A DNA stretch of 64,000 nt from Cryoendolithus antarcticus. Lineage: Eukaryota; Ascomycota; Dothideomycetes; Cladosporiales; Cladosporiaceae. The stretch spans positions 1-64,000 of the forward strand of contig NAJO01000066.1 in assembly GCA_002077065.1 (NCBI GenBank). Direction: 5' to 3'. Shown here piece by piece: positions 11,409 through 22,230 of the stretch; the first letter of the stretch is position 1; every line of letters starts with the position of its first letter. The position numbers and the translations under genes were made by a program. The notes below the pieces were generated by a model. That model was not told the DNA's origin, made no database searches, and saw only the letters and a program-made list of their open reading frames with translations.

Positions 11409-12929
11409 GTAGGAACGTCATGTAACGAATAGTGGGGTACACGGCGATATATTCAAGAACTGAAGGGAAGGAAAACACCGAACATGGTGAAAGTTGAGAT
11501 ACGGATCAGCCTGCCTGCGTCGATGAAGGGAAAGTGCTTCCCTTCTGTGAGCAGGCAGGAGCACACAGAGCGCGTTCATGCGGTCAAACGGAAGGAGCAC
11601 CTACCATAGATGAGCAGCGGCATTTACGGCGTTGGCTATAATAAATCTACATCATCTCACTTGCGCGACATATATAGTTTTGCAGCTCGTCGTTTCACAG
11701 ACATTGCTTCGTCTCGTGAAGTGACCCTCACCTCAAGCGCCCAATTCTCAAACTCACATACACCTGCTCGAGCAGGAGCTCCCTCCAGTAATCAACGCTC
11801 GCTGCGGAGCACATTCACGATACTACAATCAGAGTTCATCCAGAACACTGCTTCCACAACCCCGGTTCTAAACTTCGCCGAGAATCGGCTCATCGGGTAC
11901 GTACCCATCTTTCACCAGCCACAGGTGCCCACCTGCGCTCTGACATAACATACGCATTTTCCCATTGGTCTGCGTTTCCTTATCTCGACCCGGGCGCCGC
12001 GCTGCATACACCGCCTTTGCTTGCTGCAGGTTACTGGTGGGCCGGTGGGGTCGGGTCTGAGGCGTGGGAGTTATTTTGGATTTTCTGGGGATAACATGTG
12101 GATGGAATGGATGAGCGATTGAGTAATGGGGGGCGAGGTTGAGGCATTTGCTGGGAGGTGGTACGACGACTGTAAGACAGATAGCTTGGCGACGAGGAAA
12201 GGTCGGACGTACCTATAGGCGAGGGCGGTCCACTATCGAGCTCGCGCAGAAGCAAAAGTGGCATTTGAGATGCAGATGTTGCGGTACCTGACAGCTTTGC
12301 CTAGATAGGCACCCATGCACGCGATGGCGGGTGAACGACTGCAGGAGGCTCTTATCGTTAGTGAGGGGGAGCATGTTATACTGCAGCAGAGTGACGAATG
12401 GGCGCCGCGGTAGTGCTTGATTGTCGGTCAAGCGTACATAGTTGATGATAGTCGAGTGAAGGTGCCGACAGGTGTCGCACAAAGGGCAGCACAAAGTAGC
12501 ATGGCAGTGTTGGCTCCTCAACCCACGGCGATCCTGTCGTGCCACGGAATTGGTCTCAGCGTGACTTGATGTTTCATACGACAGATCGCACGAGCACATG
12601 GGCGGTCGTTGGATGAGGTAGGACATCACAGCGGATGCACAATCGTGACACACGGCGTCCGTGAGTGAGAGACGGTTGTGAGCGCACCAGCCACATCAGG
12701 GTCGAGCTTGCCCCGAATTCTGCCGCTTCTGAAATCCGCCGCCGAACAAGCACCAAATACATTACACGCGACAAGCCCACTCTTCCCTTCAACTCTACTC
12801 CTCCAACCCATACCATTCACAACCTCACCTCCAAAGCCACCTCGTTCTATCGGCTGACCTTTCGCCGCCATAATCCTCGACCATCCCCTCGAACTCAAAG
12901 CTTGAACTTTACCAGCGAAATCAGTCAAG
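11409..12929. other. Long spacer upstream of glutamine synthetase
   Basis: About 1.5 kb with only weak, overlapping ORFs (for example 11610-11948 + and 12213-12653 -) and no recognisable domain. The last part (about 12700-12929) is C-rich and pyrimidine-rich and is a likely promoter/5' UTR for glutamine synthetase. Confidence 0.35.
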
Positions 12930-14571
12930 ATGGTGAGAGCAAACAGATCGCAGCATCGCGGAGGATCTTGTGACTGACGGTGATGGCCAGGCGGAAAACC
13001 CATACCTCTCGAACACTGCCAACGTGAGTTCTCGCAAAGAGTGAGGCCTCCAGATCATGTGCTGACTGGACCTTCAGCTCCAAAAATACCTTCAGTTGCC
13101 TCAGAAGGGGCAAGTCATCGCCGAGTATGTCTGGATTGATGCCAATGGCGGCACTCGCTCAAAGTGCAAGGTAAGCGCTCCTCCTCTATTTTCCTTAGCG
13201 ATTGAGGATTCTATTGCAGCTTTGTCGCTCAACAAGTGGTCACGTTGCGATGAGGGCAGTGCCGAGCTGTGGCTCGGAGAAATGCCGCGTCAACGCATCG
13301 GGCGAAGTCGCCGCGACTTTGAGACTTCAGCACCGCAGTCGGGGGCACGACCGATTGCCAAGCGGCGCATGCGTGCATTGGGGCATTAGCGATTGCACAA
13401 TAATGAGCGCAATAGCTGACTCGAGACTCTGCAGACTCTGAAGAAGGTGCCCCAATCAGTCAAGGATCTCTCAGAATGGAACTTCGACGGCTCCTCGACC
13501 GGCCAAGCCCCAGGCGACAACTCTGATGTCTACCTTCGCCCGGTGGCGATGTACCCCGATCCCTTCCGCCTGGGCGACAACATCCTCGTCATGTGCGAGA
13601 CATGGATGTCCGACGGCAAGCCAAACGCCTACAACTACCGCCACGATGCGGCTTCGCTGATGGACAAGTACGCCAAGCACGAGTTCTGGTTCGGGCTCGA
13701 GCAGGAGTACACGCTACTCGACACCCAGGGCTGGCCATACGGCTGGCCCAAGAACGGCTTCCCAGCTCCCCAGGGTCCGTACTACTGCGGCAACGGCACA
13801 GGCAAGGTCTTCTGCAGAGATCTTGTCGAGGCTCACTACAAGGCTTGCTTGTACGCTGGCATCGAGATCTCCGGCACAAATGCCGAGGTGATGCCTGCTC
13901 AGTGGGAGTACCAAGTTGGCCCGTGCACAGGCATAGATCGTGAGTCTGCGTGAAGTGAAACAACGACGGTGGACGCGTAGGATACTGACAGTGGCACAGT
14001 CGGCGACCAGCTGTGGATGTCTCGCTTCCTCCTCCACCGCATTGGCGAAGAGTTCGGCGTGAAAGTGACCTTCCACCCCAAGCCCATCCCCGGCGACTGG
14101 AACGGCGCCGGCCTGCACAGCAACGTCTCCACCGCAGCGATGCGCGCTGATGGCGGCATGAAGGCCATCGAGGAGGCCATGGAGTCGCTTAGCAAGCGCC
14201 ACAAGGAGCACATGAAGGTCTATGGTGAGGGCAACGAGGCACGCATGACTGGTGCGCATGAGACGGCTAGCTTTGACAAGTTCACCTGGGGCATTGCGAA
14301 CCGTGGCGCGTCTGTGCGTGTCAATGCGCAGTGTGCCGAGGAGGGTAAGGGATACTTTGAGGATCGCCGACCGGCTTCGAACGCCGACCCATACCAGATC
14401 ACTGGTATGATCGTGGAGACTGTGAGTAGACACGATCTTGACATCTGGCAAATCAATCACTGACATGTCTTCTAGCTCTGCGGCAAGATCGACGGCCACG
14501 ACATGTTCGCGAAGACGCAAGAGGCGGGTGCTGTTGAGGACCACATGGTCGTGCCAGTGGCCAAGCCATAG
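12930..14571 (+). CDS. GLN1: Glutamine synthetase
   Basis: ATP-dependent amidation of glutamate to glutamine; the main ammonium-assimilating enzyme, cytosolic. Six coding exons (12930-12932, 12991-13023, 13078-13170, 13435-13939, 14000-14421, 14476-14571) give 383 residues. The first coding exon is the ATG codon alone. Family signatures are present: [28 protein letters not shown] (metal-binding Glu), [29 protein letters not shown], the catalytic loop around [18 protein letters not shown], and [14 protein letters not shown] (substrate Arg). Length fits eukaryotic type II glutamine synthetases. Intron 3 (13171-13434) is 264 bases, about five times the others, and holds a possible cryptic acceptor near 13218. 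Confidence 0.97.
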
Positions 14572-15182
14572 AAGAAAGAAGAAACGAGCTGATGTGTACA
14601 TGGGTGACGAGAGATGAGGGCAGCATGAGACGTGCCAAGCGGCCGGGCATGTCAGAGACCGATTGTGTACTATGCTTCTATACGGCGTATGTTGGCGAGT
14701 GTGACATTGGTGCGAAGACTTGATAGCGAGTGATGGAGTTACTTTTGCGCTGCGTTCCCTTCCAGATGGTCTGCCCACATGAATACAGCGTCCTAGGCCA
14801 TCACTGCAGAAGGTCTAGGATCCCAGTACACCAGGCAGCAGCCCAAGACAGTGCGTAGAGATACAGGGAAACTATCAGCATCCGTGTGGTGCACCCACAT
14901 GAGCTACCGACGAAGTGAGCGAGCGATTGGATGAAAAGACACATCAGAGATCATTGAACACACTAGTCGATATGACAACAAGGTGACTTCACTTTCACCA
15001 CAGAAGAACGCTATGCCATGCGCATGTGTAAGGCATAAGTGCGCCTGCAGGCTTGACCACAACGCTACAATGCTACGCTGCGTTCGTGCGCGGCACATTC
15101 TATGCCCAACGACGTACGCGTTGCCACCTCTCCCCCCTAATCGATCATCAGTGGCTCGTACGCCATCAGCGAGTACCAACGC
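14572..15182. other. Convergent spacer
   Basis: Between the 3' ends of glutamine synthetase and the ATPase. No gene supported; the ORF starting at 14983 runs antisense into the ATPase gene. Confidence 0.4.
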
Positions 15183-16769
15183 TCAAGCGCCTTTCACAGC
15201 CATCACACTCCTCCCCCCATCCGTCCCAACCCTCAACCTCGTCTTCATTCTCAGCACCCCTTCACCCAACTTCGCCGGCATCCTCACATCCACCTCGCTC
15301 TTCAACTGCACATACGAACTCGGACTAAACACCAAGCTCTCCCCCTGTCCCAACCCTACAATCCTCTTGAACAACGCCGCCTGCTACTCCACACCCCGAG
15401 TCAGATCCGAACACCCGCTCAAATGCCTCTTCAGCGTCTGTAACCACTCCGGCGGCGTGAAGCGGTGCACGATCGTCACGGAGCACAGATCGAGCAACTT
15501 CTCCGAGATCGGGGGTTCTTGCGTAGCGATGATAACACGCACGCCTTTGTGGCGTTGCTCGCGGATCGTGTTGGGGAGGCTGTTGGTGAAGGTCGTGGCT
15601 GCGGAGCAGGAATCAATGTATTTGTGTACTTCGTCTAGGGCGATGACGAGACCGGAGGTGATGGGTTTCTCTTTGGCGATGGAGAGGCAGATGTCGAAGA
15701 GCATGCAGCCTGTGCTCGTGCCAATTGAAGGATCGGAGAGGTCGACGATGGTGAGTGTGCCGGGCTCGATTTGCAGAACATCAAACTCCGGGATCGGTGG
15801 GTGGGCGTTGGTGATGGCTCTGGCAGCCTGGCCTATTGCATTGTCCAAAGCGCGGGTGTGGTACGAACGAGCTCCGCTGGAGCAAAAACTCTTCAAGAGG
15901 TCCATGCGCTGCTTGAGAAAGTTCTCCTGCACGCGATCAAAAGTCTGGAGCTGGATGAGGGCTTCAAAAGTCACCATGCTAAAGGGCGAGGGATCCAGTG
16001 CCATATCGCGGAGGATGCGTATGATAACGTCCATGTAGAGAGGTGTCTTGCCTTCGTGGTCAGACATCGACATCATGCGTTGCATGCGCTCGTTCGTGAG
16101 CTTGTGATCTTGCCGGAGGAGGGGCAGGATCGAGAGGTTAGCAGAGTGCTCGCCGTTACTTGCCTCATAGGCCGCCTTGAGCCTATGATAATCCGTCCGA
16201 GACACCAGAACCTGGACCCTAATACCGCGGGAGCAGAGGGAGGCGAATTCGGCGATGGTGTTGCCACTGTCGACATCGTAGTGGAAGAGCAGTCCCGCTA
16301 GTGGACTCTTGAGGGTACCCAGCTGCTCGTCACGCAGCAGACAACTCTCCGCCATGCAGGCGAGAGTATAGCTCTTCCCACTGCCCTGAGAGCCGCAGAT
16401 AAAGGTCGAAGCCGGGCTGTTGGCATTGAGCATGATGGGCTCGCCCTGCACGATATCGCTGTCGTTGCTGCCGACACTACACCCGAGCGTGGCATACTGT
16501 GGGTACAACTCTGGCAATCCCTCCAGACTCAGGCGATGTACTTGCTCGACCATCTCCGCCGTGCTGGTCCCTCGGACGTGCTGCTCGTGATCCACAGCAT
16601 GCTTCACAGCTAGCGAGATCAGCGGACTGTGCAACATCTCCTCTCGATGCGCGTTGCGTGAGCCTGCACCGCTCGTCTTATCAGAGAGTAATATAGGAGC
16701 CAGGCGAGACCTCTCCTGCTCGTACGTCGAGACAGTAGCACTTGGCTGGGCATCCATGGAATTTGCCAT
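15183..16769 (-). pseudogene. HerA-like P-loop ATPase with an in-frame UAG near the C-terminus
   Basis: An intronless ORF from ATG 16769 codes for 461 residues and ends at TAG 15386-15384. The Walker A motif GSQGSGKS is at residues 126-133, a Walker B-like LVIALDE near 372-378, and a sensor-like VIIATQEP follows. This is the arrangement of HerA/FtsK-like ATPases, here a fungal cytosolic/nuclear form of unknown role. Directly after the TAG the same frame stays open for 66 more codons (QAALFKRIVGLGQGESLVFSP...), which look like the family's C-terminal segment, to a TGA at 15185-15183. It may therefore be a recent nonsense allele, a readthrough product, or a sequencing error. The 461-residue form might still be partly functional. 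Confidence 0.65.
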
Positions 16770-17345
16770 TTCGAGACGTTGAAGTCGTCCGTATTGGACG
16801 AAGGTGAGTGACAGTATGAGTTGCGGAGCGCCTCTTTATAAGGGCCATCCTGGACGTGGTAGCCATGTTTGCTGTTCGTGGATGTCCCTGTGAGCTTCTA
16901 GTGATTGCAGGTCAGGTGCGTAGGTTCACAAGAGTGAGACAGGAAAGCGACGGCGTAAAGAAGCGAACGACCCACCGAAAGCTGCATAGCGCGTGCAAGT
17001 AGACTCTCACCTCTGAGCTCAACGTGAAGAGAGGTGAGACAAGAGCGGAAAATGTACACTATACCCGCAAATCATGGCTTCGATGGCAGCGAACCTTGTG
17101 GCCCGCTTAAGTACAGTATTCCAGCCTTCAGCTTGTCCACGCCGGAGCCATGCAGCAGTCCATCGCATGTCCATGCCAGTCCGAACCTCCACTGGACGCC
17201 GTGCGGAAGCAACCGGCGCCTCCCCAGTCCCTGCAGTCCCATTGGTATATAACATCATTCCTCATGTAATGCATCAGTCTTACCCCCACGCCACACCGTT
17301 CCGTCCTCCAGCACAAGTAGGCCCGAACCACCTGCTCCCGACTAG
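16770..17345. other. Spacer holding the ATPase promoter and SNF1 3' region
   Basis: No gene supported. A GGTATATAACATC stretch near 17233 is downstream of the SNF1 stop and may belong to the 3' UTR. Confidence 0.4.
16834..16843 (-). promoter_or_regulatory. TATA-like box of the ATPase gene
   Basis: On the minus strand this reads CCTTATAAAG, about 65-75 bases upstream of the ATPase start codon at 16769. Position and sequence fit a core promoter TATA element. Confidence 0.4.
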
Positions 17346-20192
17346 TCACTCCTCCGCAGCAGCAAGCTGGATGATCAGCCTACTAGCCACGTCCAGGAAC
17401 GGATAGGGGCTGGTAATGTCCTTCTCGTCGGCGTTTCTGCCCTCGGCAGTATACTCGACATCTTCGTACCCATCGTCATCGTCGTCGTCATCGTCATTCT
17501 TGCTCTCCTTGTCCTCCTCATCATCCTTACCCTCCTCGTCATCCTTACCGTCCTTGTCGTCCTTATCGGCCTTCTTTGGCTTGGGCTGCTTCTTCTCCCT
17601 AAACACCCTGACTTCCTTCACCACGTCATCCTTCTTCTCCTTCTTGTTCGCCTTAGCAGCCCTGTCCTTCTCGTACGCACTATAACTAACATGATTATCA
17701 TCATGGTCGTCTCGGCTTTCGGCGTGCTTTTGCAGATCCGGTGCCACACCACCGTTGATCGCCTTCGCCAGCTTGCGGACGAGTCGCTCATACCCAGCGC
17801 ACTTGAAGTCCACGAGATAGAAATCCTTCTCGATGGCGTACAGCTGGACAGTGACGTAGACATAGCACTTCTCCTCGGCGCGAGGCAGAGGAACCTCAGT
17901 CTTCTCGCCCTCTGGCTTGGTTGTACCATCGGCAGTGGCACCGGGTGCACCTGCACCAGCGGCAGCGACATTACCAGAGGAGGGCGTGCCGTTAGTGGCT
18001 ATATTCCCTGGAGGTGGGGCAGTGGCGGCAGCGTTGTCGGAGGTGACGGGCTGAGCGGCGAGGGCGCTGAGTCCTGTCAAGCTGTGACGGCGAGTCTCTC
18101 CAGTCTTCAGATCGACTTGGGAAGGGTGAGTAGAAGTGGGATGCACGACGCCAGGCGCGAACATGCCCTCCTTGAGGAAGCGAGCATTGAGGCACCATGG
18201 GTCTTCCGGGATGCTGTAGCCCCAGTCATTCCAGCGGCCGTACCTCTCGCGGCCGCGACGCTCGGCAGGCTGCCCCTCACGCTCTTCGCGACGTTGACGG
18301 CGGAGCTCTTGCTGGGAGTGAGAGGCGTACTCTGGGTCGGTACCGGCGTCGGGATCAGAGTCACTGTACTCTGGGCTCTCTTCTGGGCGGGAGCGATCTG
18401 GGCTGGCTTCGCTGGAGTGAGAGGTGCCGACTTGTTTGGCCAGAGGGACCTCCCATTCTGCGCCCATCTTCTGTAGGGCTTTGTAGATTGCGAGCATAGC
18501 TTCGGCGGGAGAGTTGCGGGAGCGAATACCAAACTGCCATTTGGTAGTGCGAGGCTTCTTGGCGGTCTTCTCGGGCATACTAGTCATGGGCTCAGGCTTC
18601 TCAGCGTGGCGGTGCAAGTTGGCAGAGCTCTTGCTATGGGGCTTGAGACGCTTCGCGGTAGCTTCCTGCTCCTCCTTCGTGCGCGGGCGATCAAGGTCGC
18701 CAGTGCGCTGATCCTCCATGTGGGTGGGCGAAGATGTCTTATTGATTTGTCCTCGCATGTATGCGAGGTGGTACTCGGTGAGTGACGACGGCAGCGCACC
18801 GATCGTCGAAGCAGGCGCACGTGGAGGCTCTACGGCCGAACTTGTCGAACCGTGTCTGGGATGGTCATGCGGCGATGCTACGGGCCTGCTGCTGCTTCCT
18901 GGACGAGGTGACATCGCAACGTCAGGAAGAAACGCAGGAGGTGACTGGGCGATGAACCCGGGCTGGTCTGCGGCGAGTGATGGGTTGGTCTTCATCAGCT
19001 GGTTCTCGCGAATGATCAGGTAGGCGTCCTTGATGGTGCTTGGCTCGTCCTTGGCAAGAGCTTCTTGCACGTCTGATGGAGCGTAGCCCATGGTCTTGCC
19101 CAGCTTGCCGACAACACTCGCGTGAAGCTTTTCCTTGACCACTAATGGCTGACCTTTGGCAAGCTCATTCGGGTCGATGGCCTTAGTCGGGTCAACACCG
19201 GTGTCCTCGAACTCCTCCACCGGCGGCTGAAGGTACTCTGCGAGGTCCTTCATGAACCACGGATCTTGGCGGATCTCCTGGACAGTGATGCGATGAACTG
19301 GACTGACTTGCAGCATGCGTGATATGAGTTTCTTCGCGCCCGAGGAGAGGTAGTTGGGTGTGACGTACTGCCCTTGAGCGATCTTCTTGAACAGTGCAGG
19401 GATGTACTCGTCGTCGAATGGCAGGCGTCCACATAGTAGGACATAGAGGATGACGCCACAGCTCCACACATCGACTTCCGGACCAGCATACAACTTTCCG
19501 CTAATAACTTCGGGTGCTGCATAATTCGGACTGCCGCAGCTAGTCTTGAGGAAGTTGCCATCGGTCATGATGTTGCTGAGACCGAAGTCGGCGATCTTGA
19601 CATTGAGCTCGCTGTCGAGGAGAAGATTCTCCGGCTTGAGATCTCGGTGGACGATTTTGTGTCTGTGGCAGTATTCGACGGCGCACACGATCTGCTGGAA
19701 GAACTTGCGTGCCTTGTCCTCTGCCATCTTGCCGTGCTGGACGATGTAGTCGAACAGCTCGCCACCGGCATACTCCAGTACCATGACGATCTCGCTGGGG
19801 GTGGTGATCACGGTGAAGAGCTTGATGATATGTGGATGACGTAGAAGTTGGAGGTATTGGATCTCGCGTTCTATGCGGCCAGCCATGTCCCTCGTCACCA
19901 GCTTGCGACGTGATATGATTTTGAGCGCGACCTGCTGCCCGCTACTCTGGTGGATTGCCAGCTTCACTTTGCCGAAGGAGCCCTCGCCGAGAGTCTTGAT
20001 CATGGTGTACTGACTCAGGCGCGCGGAGAAATGCGGGCTGGGAGCTTTTATGGCTTCCGGACCATTGCGTAAGGCTTCGACGGTCGGGTTTGGCGCTCTG
20101 CCATTTGCGTCCCTGTTGTCTCTGGAGTTGCGCCTGGCGCTCGAGGCCGAGATTGACAGGGAGAGGTCCTCATCGTCGAGTGTTGAGCTCAT
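17346..20192 (-). CDS. SNF1: SNF1 / AMPK catalytic subunit protein kinase
   Basis: Ser/Thr kinase that signals carbon and energy stress and releases glucose repression. Intronless, 948 residues. Kinase domain about 62-313: LGEGSFGKVKLA (glycine loop), Lys91 in VALK, HRD 182-184, DFG 202-204, activation-loop Thr217 in FLKTSCGSPNYAAPEV. A UBA-like autoinhibitory region follows (KLGKTMGYAPSDVQEAL, about 365-400). The C-terminal beta-subunit/adenylate sensor region shows WQFGIRSRNSP and YVYVTVQLYAIEKDFYLVDFK, and ends SPYPFLDVASRLIIQLA, the usual fungal SNF1 end. It is long for the family because of low-complexity inserts, above all a Lys/Asp/Glu tract (about 860-915) with eight Asp in a row, encoded by GAC/GAT triplets around 17470-17570. 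No key residue is missing. Confidence 0.97.
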   Translation of the reverse strand: MSSTLDDEDLSLSISASSARRNSRDNRDANGRAPNPTVEALRNGPEAIKAPSPHFSARLSQYTMIKTLGEGSFGKVKLAIHQSSGQQVALKIISRRKLVTRDMAGRIEREIQYLQLLRHPHIIKLFTVITTPSEIVMVLEYAGGELFDYIVQHGKMAEDKARKFFQQIVCAVEYCHRHKIVHRDLKPENLLLDSELNVKIADFGLSNIMTDGNFLKTSCGSPNYAAPEVISGKLYAGPEVDVWSCGVILYVLLCGRLPFDDEYIPALFKKIAQGQYVTPNYLSSGAKKLISRMLQVSPVHRITVQEIRQDPWFMKDLAEYLQPPVEEFEDTGVDPTKAIDPNELAKGQPLVVKEKLHASVVGKLGKTMGYAPSDVQEALAKDEPSTIKDAYLIIRENQLMKTNPSLAADQPGFIAQSPPAFLPDVAMSPRPGSSSRPVASPHDHPRHGSTSSAVEPPRAPASTIGALPSSLTEYHLAYMRGQINKTSSPTHMEDQRTGDLDRPRTKEEQEATAKRLKPHSKSSANLHRHAEKPEPMTSMPEKTAKKPRTTKWQFGIRSRNSPAEAMLAIYKALQKMGAEWEVPLAKQVGTSHSSEASPDRSRPEESPEYSDSDPDAGTDPEYASHSQQELRRQRREEREGQPAERRGRERYGRWNDWGYSIPEDPWCLNARFLKEGMFAPGVVHPTSTHPSQVDLKTGETRRHSLTGLSALAAQPVTSDNAAATAPPPGNIATNGTPSSGNVAAAGAGAPGATADGTTKPEGEKTEVPLPRAEEKCYVYVTVQLYAIEKDFYLVDFKCAGYERLVRKLAKAINGGVAPDLQKHAESRDDHDDNHVSYSAYEKDRAAKANKKEKKDDVVKEVRVFREKKQPKPKKADKDDKDGKDDEEGKDDEEDKESKNDDDDDDDDGYEDVEYTAEGRNADEKDITSPYPFLDVASRLIIQLAAAEE

Positions 20193-22230
20193 CGTGCTGA
20201 CAGTCTGGGATCGAAGCGTCGGCCGTGGGGTTGATCAGGTCAGTCACCAGTGCGGATTGCGTGGGTGTCGAGTTGTCGTGTTGGATTTCGGGTGTTGATC
20301 CGAAGCGGGTGAGGTTCACTTAGATACCTCACTCGGTGCAAGGCTTCGGTGTTTGCTCACGCGAGGTTGTCGCAGTTGAGTACTACACTGAGGTCCAGTC
20401 TGTGTGATGCTGTCAATGCCAAGTCCTCTCCATGCTGATGATGGCACGAGAGGGAGTGTGAAGGTGGAGTGTGTGAAGTGGCACTCGGGGTTGTTCGTGC
20501 AGTGAAGTGCAGTGAAGTGGCAGAAGTTGGGTCGGATTGTGAGCGTCTCGCGCTTGGATCACGGAGAGAACTTGACGCGCTCCGACACAGCAGTGGGGTA
20601 CAAGTGACGTCGAGCGAAGCTTTACCAAACAATCAATGCTCCTTCCTGCCAATGACTCCTGCGCCTGTCAGGGCATGCCACTGATACGTTTATAGGCAAG
20701 GTCGAGACTCTGGTGCATTATTGTCCCCCCCAAGACCTTTCCTCTACCTGCCCGTACGCCCGGGAAAGCCCAGACGGTACCTGAACGATTAGAGCATGCG
20801 AGCTATGCCTGTCTCAACTTTACCTGCATGGAGAAGCGTCTCTAGCGTGGAAGGCAATGCGCGCTGTGATAACCGGAGCACGTGAGCTGTATTTGTAACA
20901 CTGATAGAGCAATTTGCTGACATGAAAGTGCGTAGCGTGAACGCATTTGACCTATACCCAGATCAATTCGGTTGCCATGCCTGCCGCATGTGCATATCAT
21001 CAGGGAGCCAAGATTCGAAGCACACGTCCGCAGCATGTTGTCCTTGACCACGCAGACACGATGCATCCTGGTGAGGCATTGCGACTACATGCGTCTAGTT
21101 CATGCGGTTGATCTTCGGCTACCATCTTCCCTGGTCTGGTTACAACGACGCAGTCAAACGCGGCTTTCTTGTACCGGATGGGTCGACGGTAAGCCACTTG
21201 CGGACAATGTACGATACTCTGTTCCATTATTTGTGATACGAAAGCCACAGCTTATGCTGAAGAGAATGGATGAGCCCAAACAAATGCATGGGTAACAATA
21301 TAAAGACAGCCATACAAACGTCCACGACTCGAACAATGGCACTTGCAACCCCGCGATTGACCCCACGAATTCGCTTTCGCACAAACGTGGGCAATGCCGT
21401 AGATCGGGATTGGCTCCGGATTCCACGGCATTCGCACCGCTCTCCTTCCACTGCTTGCGACTTGATAGTCCCGTCCACCCACACCAGGTTACGAGTTTGT
21501 CAAGCGAAGAATTTTGCAGCATCTTGTGCTTCTGCAATGAATTCCTGGCATGAGACTACCGCTTCTGCACAGCCATTGAGACGTAATAACATTGGCTCCT
21601 CAAATGCAGGTCAGCACAGCCTTGTGAGTCATCACACTAACGGCCGTGTCTAGGGAGCTTGACAGGTAAAGTAAGGAGTACCTCCTGGCTTGCTACTATT
21701 GCGAGTCTGTCGTCAAACTGCGAAAGTCTCATTCGACTCGTGCCTCACACATCTGACACACCGTACAATTTGGTCGACAATGTGAAGGAGTCTATCAGCT
21801 TCTATCAAGACGTTCCGATCTTATTGGAGCGAGTGTCCTTCCACCTCTATCTCAACCGCTGAGTTCGCACTCTTGACTCATCGGCTTTAGGAGGAAGGAC
21901 TCCTGTAGTCTTCCCAATACTAGATCCTGCTCTCCTTAAACACTCTGCCGCTATCCCCTTCCTAGCCACCGCTGAAAGTCCCTAGGACGGTGTTCCTCTC
22001 TGGCGCAGCTGCATAGCCTTGGTCTTTAACGCCGTGAATCCCACCATTGGAGATACTGAGGCACCGTCACTCTTTCTTCCTCAAGACTCATCGTTCGTGT
22101 ATGATAGCACCGACAGCGCGAGGCCTGCCACGTTTGCGTGCAAAGTGAGACGCAATATTGCAAGGATCGATCCAAATAGGCAGCCACGATTCAGTATCAT
22201 CAACTTTGCTATCCTCGAGAAACCATAGCA
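20193..22230. other. 2-kb divergent intergenic region (SNF1 / half-zinc-cluster gene)
   Basis: The longest gene-free stretch in the window. It lies between two outward-facing start codons. ORFs here overlap antisense ORFs and have no domain features. It should contain both promoters; long upstream regions are common for regulatory genes. I see TATA-like ACAATATAAAG near 21296 but no transposon or repeat. Confidence 0.35.

Noticed and set aside
11610..11948. 112-codon ORF after the second SDR
   Set aside because: Ser/Thr-rich without a family, no splice signals, lies in a likely 3' UTR/promoter region.
12213..12653. 146-codon minus-strand ORF upstream of glutamine synthetase
   Set aside because: Composition is Cys/His/Arg-rich in a way typical of random GC-rich frames; no motif and no splice support.
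14983..16038. 351-codon plus-strand ORF antisense to the HerA-like ATPase
   Set aside because: Overlaps the Walker-motif gene on the other strand and lacks domain character.
17691..18476. 261-codon plus-strand ORF antisense to SNF1
   Set aside because: Shadow of a GC-biased, long coding exon; the SNF1 frame is clearly the coding one.
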